Assembly: GCA_025603075.1 (NCBI GenBank)
Contig: MU626448.1
Location: 1 to 37,138 of the forward strand
DNA: 37,138 nucleotides
Direction of reading: 5' to 3'
DNA from: Neoconidiobolus thromboides FSU 785
Lineage: Eukaryota > Entomophthoromycota > Entomophthoromycetes > Entomophthorales > Neoconidiobolaceae
Both the position numbers and the translations under genes were made by a program. This document shows, one piece after another, positions 10,608-21,286 of the stretch (position 1 is its first letter; each line of letters opens with the position of its first letter). A model generated the notes under the pieces. It saw only the letters and a program-made list of their open reading frames with translations, was not told the origin of the DNA and ran no database searches.

Positions 10608-12670
10608 TCATTCTTCATCTTCATCTTCTAATGTATTTTGATATTCGATTGATTTTCTATATAAATCTACTATTTCTAATGCTGGGCTTCTTCGTTTTAA
10701 AAACTTATTCTAAAAATATTTTATTAATAGACGTTTTTTTAAATACATCAATTTAACTTACTTCCAAAAGTTCTGAAGCACTTGACCTTTTTTCTGGATC
10801 ACATACCAAGGCGCTATAAAGTAATTGTTTAAACTCTAAACTCCAATCATAAGGATCCTCTAACTGTGGCGGAACTCCAGATAAAATAGATTCTTTTGCC
10901 TGAATTAATTAAATATTAAAAATAGTTCTCAAAAAAATCAAATATTACCGTAACAGCATCTAGTCCCATTAATGGTGGCCCACCTTCTGCCATTTCTAAT
11001 AATAAAATACCAAAACTCCAACTGTCAGTCTAAAACAACGAATAATTTAATTTATAATGCATAATCAAATAATTATAAAGCTCACTTTGTGATTATAACG
11101 ATCTCCTCTTATCATTTCTGGTGACATCCAATATAAAACACCAATAGATTCATTTGGTTCAGCTATTCCTTGTTTAAAATCACATGCTTTAGCAAAATCA
11201 GCTTGAAGGTTAGATTAGCGTTTATTTTATTGGTCAGTACAATTAAAATACCTAGTTTAATTTGTCCATTAGAATTGATAAGGATATTGTCACTCATAAT
11301 ATCACGATGAATACGATTCAACTTTTCTAAAAAAGAGAGCGCGCATAAAATATCATAAGAAACCCTAGCAATTTGGTATTCGTTCATTCGTATCTCTGGA
11401 TAAGATGAAATTATATCTGTTAATGGTCCCATATCCATATATTCCATTACCATCTACATAAAATTATAAACTTATTTACTATACATAGAATATAAAAGTT
11501 TTACCCATAATGAAGCATCATTTATATAACAACCATCGAAGAATAAAAGGTTAGGGTGATTGTTAGTTTTCATCATAAATAATTCGTTTTTTAAAGTCTC
11601 TAGTTTTTGCTTCATATCTTTTTTGACTATTTTAATCGCAACCTATAATTTGAAGTTAATAACCTTAATTTCAAATTTACATTTCATTACCTTTTTCCCG
11701 GTTTTGTTATCAATCGCTTTATGTACATCTCCTGATTCCCCTTCAGCTATTGCTTCAATTTCGCTAAATTTAATACTCGGCTCAATAACATCAACCACAT
11801 AATCCCTTAACTGATAATCATCAACAAAGTGAGGTGTTAAAGGTCCTACTGAACTTAAAGAATCACGCGGGCTTGAGGTTGAAAATCGATCTGAGTATGA
11901 TGTAAGTGCTTTCAAAGGCTGCGGTATTTCTAATGATTCTCTTTGAGCCTTATCCAAAGCCATTTCTAAAAGAGAAGGTTCTCTACTTTGATTAAATACC
12001 TCTTCTTGATAAATCGATCGTCTTTTAGTCAAACTTGAGATTGAATTTAAACTAACTCTACGAGTTGCTTTTGCTGTGGAATAGCGAGTTGAAGTCCTGT
12101 TGAAGTTAAATCCTTTATCGTCCACCAATTTATCTGGGTAAGAAGATGGCATAAGTGAAATACCACTTTCTGCAAACTTTTCAAGCCAATCTTTAGGTAT
12201 ACCAATAGCGGATGGTGTGCCTGAAGAAAAATTTATTGACATTTCATGTTTCACTCCATAAGGAGTTCCAATTGAAACAGGATTTTCTCTAGTCCTAGGG
12301 TAGACTTCTGGGATTTTGGGTACTAAGTTAGGATCAATATAACGAGTATTTAAAAGATCCTCATGCGGGACTCTTGATTGCCAAACATCTGGGACGCCCT
12401 AAAAAATTAATATTGTATACTAATAATTCTTAAAGCTATATTTACCATAAATCTTCCAGAGTCTCCATTATACTCAATGTGTATACCATGTTCAAAATTA
12501 GTCGGACCACCTATTGAAATAGACTGACTATTTGGATCTTGACTCAATTCAGGTACAGTCTTTTCTTTTAATCCTTTGCCTTTAAATATACGTGATGGAG
12601 ATTGAAGTATATTGTACATCCATCCAGACATGGCTGGTTTTCCGTTTTGTTTTGAAGTTGAGCCAAGCAT
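10608..12670 (-). CDS. PAK/Ste20-like protein kinase with two CRIB motifs and altered catalytic motifs
   Basis: Eight exons (12670-12446, 12398-11691, 11642-11505, 11453-11252, 11201-11086, 11029-10949, 10899-10762, 10709-10608), introns 47-56 nt, phases consistent, 569 aa. PAKs are Rho-GTPase effectors (Cdc42/Rac) controlling polarity and MAPK signalling. Two CRIB-like motifs: about 51-80 (IGGPTNFEHGIHIEY...) and 117-150 (IGTPYGVKHEMSINF...GIPKDWLEKF). Kinase domain about 285-545: VAIK lysine K315 kept; HRD at 406-408 kept; acidic C-terminal tail. Odd points: the glycine loop is AEGESG (first Gly is Ala), HRDIK is HRDIM, DFG is DFA (426-428), and the GTPYWMAPE segment is GVLYWMSPE. The metal-binding Asp and Asn are present. 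It may be a weak or pseudo-kinase acting as a GTPase-regulated scaffold (inference). Confidence 0.9.
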
Positions 12671-13596
12671 AAAAAACCAAAAGTAAAATTGTGAATAAAG
12701 TACTGAATCAAAGATAAAATAAAATTATTGAATCTTCAATTATGTAGTTTATTAGTTAGAATAATTAATAAAGTAAATTTTATCGAACACTTAATAAAAC
12801 TTTTTTTTAATTTTAAACATTTAATTATAGAAATTGTCTTTATTAAGAAATATGCGGGAGAGGGAAAATAAAATTGGCCAATCAAACCACATTTGCCTGG
12901 TAAGCAGTAAATCCCCTTAAAACTATCTTTAAAAAAATCAACTAATAAATCGATAAAAATGATCTTAAAAGCTATTAAAAGTGAAATAAGTGAGATTTCA
13001 AATAATAATGGTGATTTTAATAAATTGTAGTACATTTTATAATTATATATTAAAGTAAGACCCTAATATCTTTACGATAATAAGCTTTATTCTCCTTTTC
13101 TCAAAATATACAAAAATCTTGAATTTTATTTTTAAATTAGGAACCGTTGAATACAAAAAATTAGAACAAATTCTTAAATTAATCTGAAATTTTAAGCTTT
13201 ATTTGTTAAAAAATAATACTAACAAGTTTTGATGATTGTACTTTGACTATGAGGTGAGCTTTCTAAGTTTACCTATCCATTTCAATTGTTATTACAATGG
13301 AATTTAGTATTAATAGTAAAGTTATCATAATAATATAGCGTTAATTATTATGCTTTGATACTATTAAAAGTGCTATCGAATATAAAATATACACTAGATT
13401 AAAGAATACGGTATATTTCGAGTCTGCTTAAAAATAAACTTAAGCTTTAAAGATTTACTGGTAAAATCTATGTAACAAGGATCCGGGATAAACCTGAAAT
13501 TTAAAGTTTTATTTAAAATTTCATTTGATATTTCTATAAAATTCTGAAATTAAAAAAACAACAACATTCAAAAATATATTTTTTAATTTCAAAATT

Positions 13597-13691
13597 GGAA
13601 TGTTTTTTTTGTCTTCATTACTTTTTCCATTTTAAGCGCTATTTAAGTGGAAAGATTATTGGCAAAATTCTTAAACAAAAAAATACACCCC
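13597..13691 (-). mobile_element. MITE copy F
   Basis: GGAATGTTTTTTTT start, core TTTTAAGCGCTATTTAAG, end AAATACACCCC; flanks AATT and AATA (one mismatch from a duplication). Confidence 0.85.
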
Positions 13692-13813
13692 AATATAATG
13701 CTTTTGCTGTGTTTTATAGTATGCTAGTTTTTGAAGCAGTTTCTGTATCTAAACTATATTATATGAAAGAGATTATGTTATTTATATATTACACTAAAGC
13801 TTATTAGTCTAGC

Positions 13814-13840
13814 AAGGTATATAAGGTATATAAGGTATAT
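13814..13840. repeat. 9-bp tandem repeat, three copies
   Basis: Three exact copies of AAGGTATAT in a row in the spacer upstream of adenylosuccinate lyase. Confidence 0.85.
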
Positions 13841-14589
13841 TTATTAAAAAGATTGATAACTTAAATCAAAGCTGAGAATAATACTGGGCTTTTTAATGTT
13901 TAACAAGAACTCTTAAAATTCTTTTATTAAATGAGCAAATATTGTCAGTCTTTAAATATTCAATATTGTCAAATTTTTTCCAAAACACAGTATTGAAAAT
14001 ATATGGTAAACATAAAATAGCTCATTTATCAAAGTTAAATTATTGTTAATGTCTTTTCCTTAATAGTACAAATATCCTTTTTAAGGAGTGAGAAGAGAGA
14101 GGGTAAATGATAAACTCATGTTAGATAAGGGATGAGAGCAAAGTCATCAAAAATATCCTATGATAAGTGCTAAAATATTTACAGTTTTCGATTTTTCATC
14201 TTGGCCTAAAATTAATGTTTTCGTGGCATTAAATTTAATTTTATCCACATGTTTAATAATGGTGAGGGTTAAGGAATATTTAAAAATTACAAATGCACTT
14301 AGTAGCCTATGAATTAAATATATTAATATAAGCTATATAATTGATGTAATTATTTATTAATGTAATATTCAGTAACATGCTAGGTACTTTAACAAATGTG
14401 AGTATAGCTTTATGTTTTGAACTTTTAGCCTCATATTTAATTGCTAAAACCGAGATTTAAATTTATGCTTACTTTGACTATTACAATTAGTTTTATTTAC
14501 TAAATAAAACCCATAATAACTGATCCCAGATTATAGTCAACTAAAATAGTGTGACTGGATATTTTTTTCGAAAAAAAGAAAAATTCAAG

Positions 14590-16227
14590 ATGAGTAACCA
14601 TTCAGCCTATAATTCGCCATTAACTTCTCGTTATGCATCTAAAGAGATGTCTTACAACTTCTCAGATGATAAAAAATTTTCAACTTGGAGAACTCTTTGG
14701 TTAAACTTAGCTACTGCTGAGAAAGAACTTGGCATCGGGGGTATTACTGATGAAATCTTAAAAGAGATGAAAGATAATTTAGTAAGTGAAATATAATATA
14801 ACTGATAAGATATTGAATCGATTGTTAGACAAATATTGATTATACAATCGCTGCCGAGGAAGAAAAGCGCAGACGTCATGATGTTATGGCTCACGTACAT
14901 ACCTTTTCGATTGCTTGTCCAAACGCAGCTCCAATCATTCATTTAGGAGCAACCTCATGCTTTGTTACCGATAACGCTGATCTTATTGTTTTAAGAGATG
15001 GGTTAGATTTACTTTTATCAAAGCTTGTACCTGTTGTTGAGTCCTTAGCCAAATTTTCAGTTGATTATAAAGACTTACCAACCCTTGGATTTACCCACTT
15101 TCAACCTGCCCAGCTTACCACTGTTGGTAAAAGAGCTACTTTATGGCTCCAGGTATTGCGACTGGAATTATTTTTATAGTTATAAATTATAATAATTATT
15201 TTAGGAACTTTTATGGGATCTTAGAAATATTGGTCGTGCTCGTAATGACCTCAGATTCCGTGGTGTTAAAGGTACTACAGGTACCCAAGGATCTTTCCTT
15301 TCACTCTTCCAAGGCGATCATGAAAAGGTAAGCAAAATAATATTACTAATAATTTTTTAATTAAAGCAAATAGGTTGAAAAACTTGACGAATTAGTAACC
15401 AAACTTAGTGGTTTTGAAGTACCATATGCTGTTACTGGTCAAACCTATTCCCGTAAAGTAGATATTGATGTTGTCAATTCTTTATCTTCTTTCGGTGCAA
15501 CTGCTCATAAGATCGCTACTGATATTAGACTACTTGCTAACCTTAAAGAAATTGAAGAACCATTTGAAAAGGATCAAATTGGGTCTTCTGCTATGGCTTA
15601 TAAGCGCAATCCTATGCGCTGTGAGCGTATATGTGCCTTGAGTAGGCATTTGATGACTTTATCTGGCAACACATTAGCCACTGCTAGTGTACAATGGTTA
15701 GAACGTACTTTAGATGACTCTGCTAATCGTCGTATCACTTTAGCTGAATCATTTTTGACCGCCGATATTGTACTTACCATCCTTCAAAATGTAATTGAAG
15801 GTTTAGTTGTTTACCCACAAGTAATCCAAAGCCGTATCCAACAAGAATTACCATTCATGGCTACTGAAAATATTATCATGGCTATTGTTAAGGCTGGTGG
15901 TGACCGTCAAGTATGTCATGAAAAAATTCGAGTACTTTCTCATCAAGCAGCTTATGCTGTTAAAGCAGAAGGTAAACCAAACAACTTGATCCAATTGGTT
16001 AGAGAAGATCCTTATTTCGAACCTGTTTGGGCACAGGTAATATATTATTGATTAGGTTTTTCATTTTTTAATACTTCAATTAGCTTGATGAATTATTGAG
16101 ACCATCCACTTTTATTGGACGCGCACCTCAGCAAGTGGCTTCCTTTATAGAGAAAGAAGTCAAACCTGCTTTAGATAGTTACCCACAATTCGTTGGTAAA
16201 AGATTTGATTCCAGTTTAAATGTTTAA
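14590..16227 (+). CDS. ADE13: Adenylosuccinate lyase (purine biosynthesis)
   Basis: Cleaves SAICAR to AICAR plus fumarate and adenylosuccinate to AMP plus fumarate, two steps of purine synthesis; a cytosolic homotetramer. Five exons (14590-14781, 14829-15152, 15205-15327, 15374-16036, 16084-16227), introns 46-52 nt, 481 aa, almost the length of the yeast enzyme. The fumarate-lyase signature [11 protein letters not shown] marks the mobile catalytic-serine loop; the TGTQGSF segment and THFQPAQ with its conserved His are also present. All introns are GT..AG and phase 0. The start at [11 protein letters not shown] gives the usual N-terminus (SPLTSRYAS). An upstream in-frame ATG at 14551 would add 13 residues but is less family-like. 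The gene symbol is that of the yeast ortholog. Confidence 0.97.
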
Positions 16228-17105
16228 AAGAGGCATTATAGAGATTTATAAAATAATAAATAGGTGTAAACAGCACTTTTTACCTTTATCAGTTTTGATA
16301 AGATAGCTTGTATCATAAATTTGATTTTATAGTTAATACAATTTTAGAATATTAAATTGATTAAATTGGATAGTAATTTAGTAATTAAATTTTATCATAT
16401 AAAAAAGCTTAATCTAAAATAACTTACTATACTAATATTTATAATAAACACCAAATACCCAAACATATTGTTGTTTGTAAAGTCAGTGTAAAATAAGAGA
16501 ATAAAAAACAAACAAATGGTACTTAGTTAAAACAAAGCTTCAAAGCTATTATTCAGTACAAATAATACCTGTTAAAAGTTTAAATAACATTGAGAGAATT
16601 GAAAATCCAGTGTTTTGTTCTTATTTTAACAACTCTAACATGCTAAAAAAGTCATTTAAGTTCTCTTTATTGATTCACTGGTTATTAAACGATAGTATAT
16701 GATACAAAATAGCATATGGTGATGTTTTTTTTGGTTTCATTACTTTTTCCATCCTCTAAGTACTATTTGAGCGGAAAAATTATTAATAAAACCCTTAAAT
16801 ATAAAAATACATCCCCATATAAGAAAAGGAAAAAAATAATAGGTTAATTTTGGTATCATTAACGAAGATAAGTAAAGTTAGAAAATAATCGACTTTAAAT
16901 GATAATTAAAGATTTTGAAGTAGATGTATTAACTAAAGGTATCTAGTAACAGGTTGGTAACAAGCTTCTATTTCATTATAAAGAACTTTAGACGATAAAA
17001 TGTTTAAACTAATTGTAAGGCTTTATTCGTTTCAATAATATCTTAAAAACAAAACTTTAACCCAGATACTAAAATAATTGATGACTAATAAGGACCATTA
17101 TTTCC
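16228..17105. other. Intergenic spacer with MITE G
   Basis: Between convergent genes (lyase + and hydrolase -). Apart from MITE G it is featureless A+T-rich sequence. Confidence 0.55.
16718..16816 (-). mobile_element. MITE copy G
   Basis: 99 bp, GGTGATGTTTTTTTT...AAATACATCCCC, flanked by ATAT on both sides (16714-16717, 16817-16820). Confidence 0.9.
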
Positions 17106-18026
17106 TCAAATAGGCAAATTAGCAATAATTGCATTGATCAAATTTTCATTTCCATATCTATTTCTATCACGATAGGATTTTGAAAGTTCAATATGGATGC
17201 CACCACCATTTCTATTTGCTACATTCTTTTCATGGATTCCAGCTAAATCACTAACGCCATTCACTACAATATCATTATTTACATAATGACACGAAGGCAC
17301 GTTATCTTGGTTTTTACAATAAACAACCTTTTCATTATTACCAATAGAATTCTGAATGTCTCCAGCAACCTTTTGGACGTTTTTATAACGACCTCCAACA
17401 ATCACTTGAATATCACCTCTTTCAGCAAACCCATGCCATGAAACAATAAATTTGGATCTAATAAGGTTTGAAAGTTTAGTTGTATTAAAGACAGTGGCAG
17501 TGACATGCATGGCATTTGGATGGCAAATTTGCTTTTTAATACAATTTTCTTTGATGGTATCAGGGCATCGAGACTTGTTAAACTTTTCGTTAATAACATT
17601 CTCAATTTTTTCACAGCAAACATTTTTATTACAGTTATCAGTTCGAATCTTATTACTAGTTTCTCCATTTATACTGCAATTAAAGTTATAAAAGCTTGCA
17701 TTATCAAGTCTGCTATATAACTTATTTGCAAAGTTGTCTGAGTTTAACTCAATGAAACCCCCATGAATCGCAATTGATGCCACACTCTGACTAGAGCTAG
17801 TCTTATCTTCACGGATACCAATGAATGGGATGCTTACTTGCCTGGAGCTCGGATTAGCTTTGTGGACAGCAAATGGTGTGGCCTTTTCTTGCCTTGGTTT
17901 AATCTCAATGGTCTCGACTGCAGCGTTAGGATTTGCATTCATAGCATCGCCAACACTGGTATAAAAATCAGCAGCAAAGATAGATGATAGGAATAAGAAC
18001 ACATTGGATAGCTTCATCCTTAACAA
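17106..18026 (-). CDS. Secreted poly-gamma-glutamate hydrolase-like metallopeptidase, copy 1
   Basis: Intronless. Two starts possible: 18026 (306 aa) or 18017 (303 aa); the second, MKLSNVFLFLSSIFAADFY, matches copy 2 and makes a better signal peptide, so I prefer it. The body fits the phage/Bacillus poly-gamma-glutamate hydrolase family (DUF867/YjqB-like, PF05908 as I recall it). Numbered from 18017: IAIHGGFIE with H85 and E90, SWHG with H195 and GGGIHIE with E277, the spacing of the zinc ligands and catalytic Glu known from the phage phiNIT1 enzyme. A Cys-rich insert (about 114-165) precedes HPNAMHVTAT. A ~30-residue linker before the catalytic core is absent from copy 2. Likely cuts gamma-linked peptide or polyglutamate outside the cell. 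Probably acquired from bacteria long ago (inference). Confidence 0.85.
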   Translation of the reverse strand: MLRMKLSNVFLFLSSIFAADFYTSVGDAMNANPNAAVETIEIKPRQEKATPFAVHKANPSSRQVSIPFIGIREDKTSSSQSVASIAIHGGFIELNSDNFANKLYSRLDNASFYNFNCSINGETSNKIRTDNCNKNVCCEKIENVINEKFNKSRCPDTIKENCIKKQICHPNAMHVTATVFNTTKLSNLIRSKFIVSWHGFAERGDIQVIVGGRYKNVQKVAGDIQNSIGNNEKVVYCKNQDNVPSCHYVNNDIVVNGVSDLAGIHEKNVANRNGGGIHIELSKSYRDRNRYGNENLINAIIANLPI

Positions 18027-18539
18027 AAGTTAATTCCAAAAAATGTCAATTTTCTACTTTTTATAGTTGACATTTTAAGGTTTTTGTTTTATTGGCTATA
18101 TTAGGATAGATTAACTTTGGAATTATCAACAACCTTTGAATCTATTTTTATTCTTATACCAAAGCGTATACATAACTGCAACAAGAGCACTCCGATTTTA
18201 AGCATTATCCGCAAAATAGCTCTAAATCCCATAAAAAACACAAAATAAGTCATAAAGTAAGTGTAATGATTTAGAGTCTTGACATACTATCTAAAGGGTT
18301 TTATTTTATTAAAGTAATGTAAAATGTTAAACTTACTATTATTAGAATCAAGGGATGTCTCAAAACCACTTTTTAAAAAAGGTAGTTTATAAAAGTCATT
18401 TTGATCTTGAATACAAAAATTTATGCAGAAAAGTTAAAGCGCTATATTTCTACTTTATATTAAAGCATTTGATCATAAATAAAATTTTTATTATATATGT
18501 AGATAGAAACATAACCAAAAAGGGCTTTATCTTCTTTGA
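18018..18539. other. Spacer between hydrolase copies
   Basis: A+T-rich 5' flank of hydrolase copy 1 and 3' flank of the dead copy. An open frame at 18355-18606 overlaps the pseudogene end on the other strand and is not called. Confidence 0.5.
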
Positions 18540-19445
18540 AAAAGTAAGTTTTTTAATGATTCTATCAACCATACTCTTATTTGCGTCCTTATATCTATCA
18601 CAATAGGATTTGGAGAGTCTAATATGAATATCATCGTCATTTCTATTTGGAGATGTTTTTTTCGGCTTCATTACTTTTTCCATCTTTTAAGCGCTATTTG
18701 AGCGAAAAAATTGCTAGTAAAATTCTTAAATACAAAAATACATTCTCATTTGTTACATCCTTTTTGTGCATTCTAGCAAATTCACCAATACCACTTACTT
18801 CGCTGTTATTATCAACATAATAATAGGAATACGTATTTTTTAGTATTTATAACAAACCACTCTACATTATAGTTAAGAGAGTCATGAATGTCTTTAGCAA
18901 TCTTTTAGACATTATAACGTCCTCCTCTAACAACTACTTGAATATCTCTTCCTTTGTCAAAACCATCCGATGAAACAATGAATATAAGTTTAATAAGTTT
19001 TCAAAATTTAACTGTACTAAAAATAACAGGACAATATACATAGCGTTGACAAACATCTTTTTTACTACAATATCTTCCAATGGGATCAGAGCATTGAGAA
19101 CCATGAAATTTTTATCTCCATTCCCATTAATATTTTGACAACAGACACTTTTATGCCAATTAAAAGTTCGAACATTTTTACTATCTCCATCACTTAATTT
19201 ACAATTAAAATTATAAAAAGCTCGATTTATCAAAGTCTACAAAATAGAAGGTTTGTAAGGTCATCTAAGTATTCTTCAATAGTACCTTTATGGATTGAAA
19301 TCAATGACACATACCCTCGTTCAGGACCTCGTATAATCTATTCAACTGGAGCAAAAGGATTTACATGTATCCCATCATTAGTACTAGTATAAAAATCACT
19401 AGCGAAAATGGATGATAAAAGTAAGGACACTTTAAATAGTTTCAT
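18540..19445 (-). pseudogene. Dead poly-gamma-glutamate hydrolase-like gene, copy 3, with MITE insertion
   Basis: Begins MKLFKVSLLLSSIFASDFYT, nearly the same signal peptide as copies 1 and 2, then a stop after ...NPFAPVE. Other recognisable pieces follow in different frames: the GTIEEY segment (His of HGG is now Lys), AFYNFNCKL, the GRYN segment, and NRNDDDIHIRLSKSYCDR at the C-terminus in place of NRNGGGIHIELSKSYRDR. Multiple stops and frameshifts plus MITE H at 18649-18747 kill the gene. It sits between the two intact copies in the same orientation. Confidence 0.9.
18649..18747 (-). mobile_element. MITE copy H, inside hydrolase pseudogene
   Basis: 99 bp, GGAGATGTTTTTTT...AAATACATTCTC, flanked by ATTT on both sides (18645-18648, 18748-18751). 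Removing the element and one ATTT gives ATTTCTATTTGTTACATCC, colinear with ATTTCTATTTGCTACATTC in intact copies 1 and 2. This defines the insertion boundaries exactly. Confidence 0.95.
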
Positions 19446-20455
19446 TCTATAAAGTTTAACTTAATTTAGTAAAGTCAATGTTTTGATTTTTTATACTTCA
19501 AGCCTATCGATAATCCCTTTGATCGATTTGAGTTCAATAGGGTGTAAGCAATTTAGCTGATTCTATATGCAAAAATAAATGCAGCAGTTATTATTGTTAT
19601 TTTTGGATCCTACTTAGTATAAAAAAGTTAAATTACATAGTTTATGTTTGCCTTTTACAGCTATCTAACTTTAAATGTGTAGTATTTTCTATTAGATTAA
19701 TTTAAATATGGGCTGGTCATTCTCAATTTTGTATTTGTCAAATAGAAAGATAGAAAAACTATTAAGAATAAACTCAGCTATATAAAATTCAAAATGCTCA
19801 ATCCGTACTTAAATTGGTTTAAGGGAAATACCATATATTTAAAGTTAATAGTTGTAAAAAGCTGTTTGAAATTTATTTTAAAGTCGAATTGTGAAGTGAC
19901 TATAATTTTTTACAGGATCCCAAGTACACTTTTAGATTTATACATTGTTCTCAAAAAAAAACTGTATATTTCAAAAAATAATTTTACACTCAATAAATTA
20001 AGTTAGTTTTCTAAAATCTTCAAAAGCTTTTAGTAAAGGGGGGGATATCCATTCTTGAAAAATTCCCACACTTTGAAATAACGCTGGTTTTACATACAAA
20101 TAGTTTAAGCCTGAAAACTTTTTCTCTAAGTAGATGAATGATTTTTTCTCTAAGACATGAAATATTTAGAAGCTTAAATTTTTTTTGAGTGCGCAATTTT
20201 TTCCTAAGAGTATGTAAGCTTTTTTTTAAAATCAATGTATAAATCCGAAAATGTATTTGAAACCCTCTCTATATTGAACCTTTTTCAATATTATTGAAAT
20301 ATCTTCCAAAACAGATATATAGTAAAGAACAACCACCATTATAAACATAAAAGCTAATAAAAAGGTTAAAAAAACTCAACATAGCGATGCTTTACATCAA
20401 GGCATTTTACAATAAATAATAAATTTATTTTTATTATGCAATTTTAAATATCAGA
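19446..20455. other. Spacer between hydrolase pseudogene and copy 2
   Basis: A+T-rich. An open stretch at 20020-20235 has compositional bias only and no gene-like features. Nothing called. Confidence 0.5.
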
Positions 20456-21286
20456 CTAATAAGAGCTATCAATATTACGAATAGGTAAATTGTTGATGAT
20501 TGCATTAATCATTTTCTCATCTCCGTCCTTATTTCTATTACGATAGGATCTAGACATTTCAATATGAATACCACCACCATTTCTATTTGCTACATTCTTT
20601 TCATGAATTCCAGCCAATTCACCAATATCATTAACTTTACGATTGCCATTTACATAATAACAGTAAGGCGCATTGCCTCTATACTTGCAATAAACTACTT
20701 TGTTTTCATCACCAATAGAGTTTTGAATGTCTCCAGCAACCTTTTGGATGTTATCATAACGACCTCCAACAATCACTTGAATATCACCTCTTTCAGCAAA
20801 CCCATGCCATGAAACAATAAATTTTGACCTAATAAGGTTTGAAAATTTCTTAGAATCGAAAACAGTGGAAGTAACATGCATTGCGTTTGGATGGCAAACT
20901 TGCTTTTTTGTGCATTCTTCTTTGCTATCTTTACATTGAGTTTGATCATAGTCTTCATTGTTGTTATCATCAATTTTTTTACAACAAATTTTTTTATAAC
21001 AATTATTAGTTTCAATTCCATTGCTTATTTTCTCGTCTATACTACAATTAAAATTATAAAAAGCTGCACTATCAAGACTGTCATATAACTTCCTTGCAAA
21101 GTTATCAGAATATCTTTCAATAGTACCACCATGGATTGCAATTGATGCTACATCTGGTCGTCTAGAGTTTTTATCAACAACCTCTTTTACAGCATCAGGG
21201 TTTGCTTTCATGGCATCATTAGTGCTGGTATAGAAATCAGCTGCAAAAACAGATGATAAGAGTAAGGATAATTGAGATACTTTCAT
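20456..21286 (-). CDS. Secreted poly-gamma-glutamate hydrolase-like metallopeptidase, copy 2
   Basis: Intronless, 276 aa, start MKVSQLSLLLSSVFAADFY with a clear signal peptide. Family residues: IAIHGGTIE with H52 and E57, SWHG with H161, GGGIHIE with E243. The Cys-rich insert (about 81-131) is present but diverged from copy 1, whereas the catalytic half (SNLIRSKFIVSWHGFAERGD onward) is nearly identical. Shorter than copy 1 by a linker before the HGG motif and longer by a short tail (RNIDSSY). Same orientation as copy 1 and the dead copy 3, consistent with tandem duplication. Substrate is inferred from the family only. Confidence 0.87.
   Translation of the reverse strand: MKVSQLSLLLSSVFAADFYTSTNDAMKANPDAVKEVVDKNSRRPDVASIAIHGGTIERYSDNFARKLYDSLDSAAFYNFNCSIDEKISNGIETNNCYKKICCKKIDDNNNEDYDQTQCKDSKEECTKKQVCHPNAMHVTSTVFDSKKFSNLIRSKFIVSWHGFAERGDIQVIVGGRYDNIQKVAGDIQNSIGDENKVVYCKYRGNAPYCYYVNGNRKVNDIGELAGIHEKNVANRNGGGIHIEMSRSYRNRNKDGDEKMINAIINNLPIRNIDSSY

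Larger units (their letters stand above)
12671..14589. other. Long divergent intergenic region
   Basis: Lies between the divergently transcribed kinase and adenylosuccinate lyase genes, so it should hold both promoters. Contains MITE F and a small tandem repeat. An open stretch at 12736-13035 has no gene-like features and is not called. Confidence 0.55.

Noticed and set aside
12736-13035. 99-codon open frame on the minus strand upstream of the kinase
   Set aside because: Composition is what A+T-rich noncoding sequence gives (Ile/Leu/Lys/Phe-rich), no motif, no homologous copy, and it lies in a divergent promoter region.
13595-13807. 70-codon open frame
   Set aside because: Its first half is MITE F; the same MITE gives similar short frames elsewhere.
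18355-18606. 83-codon plus-strand frame
   Set aside because: Overlaps the 3' end of the hydrolase pseudogene antisense, and the rest is A+T-rich.
20020-20235. 71-codon Lys/Leu-rich frame downstream of hydrolase copy 2
   Set aside because: Compositional bias only, no signal or family motif.
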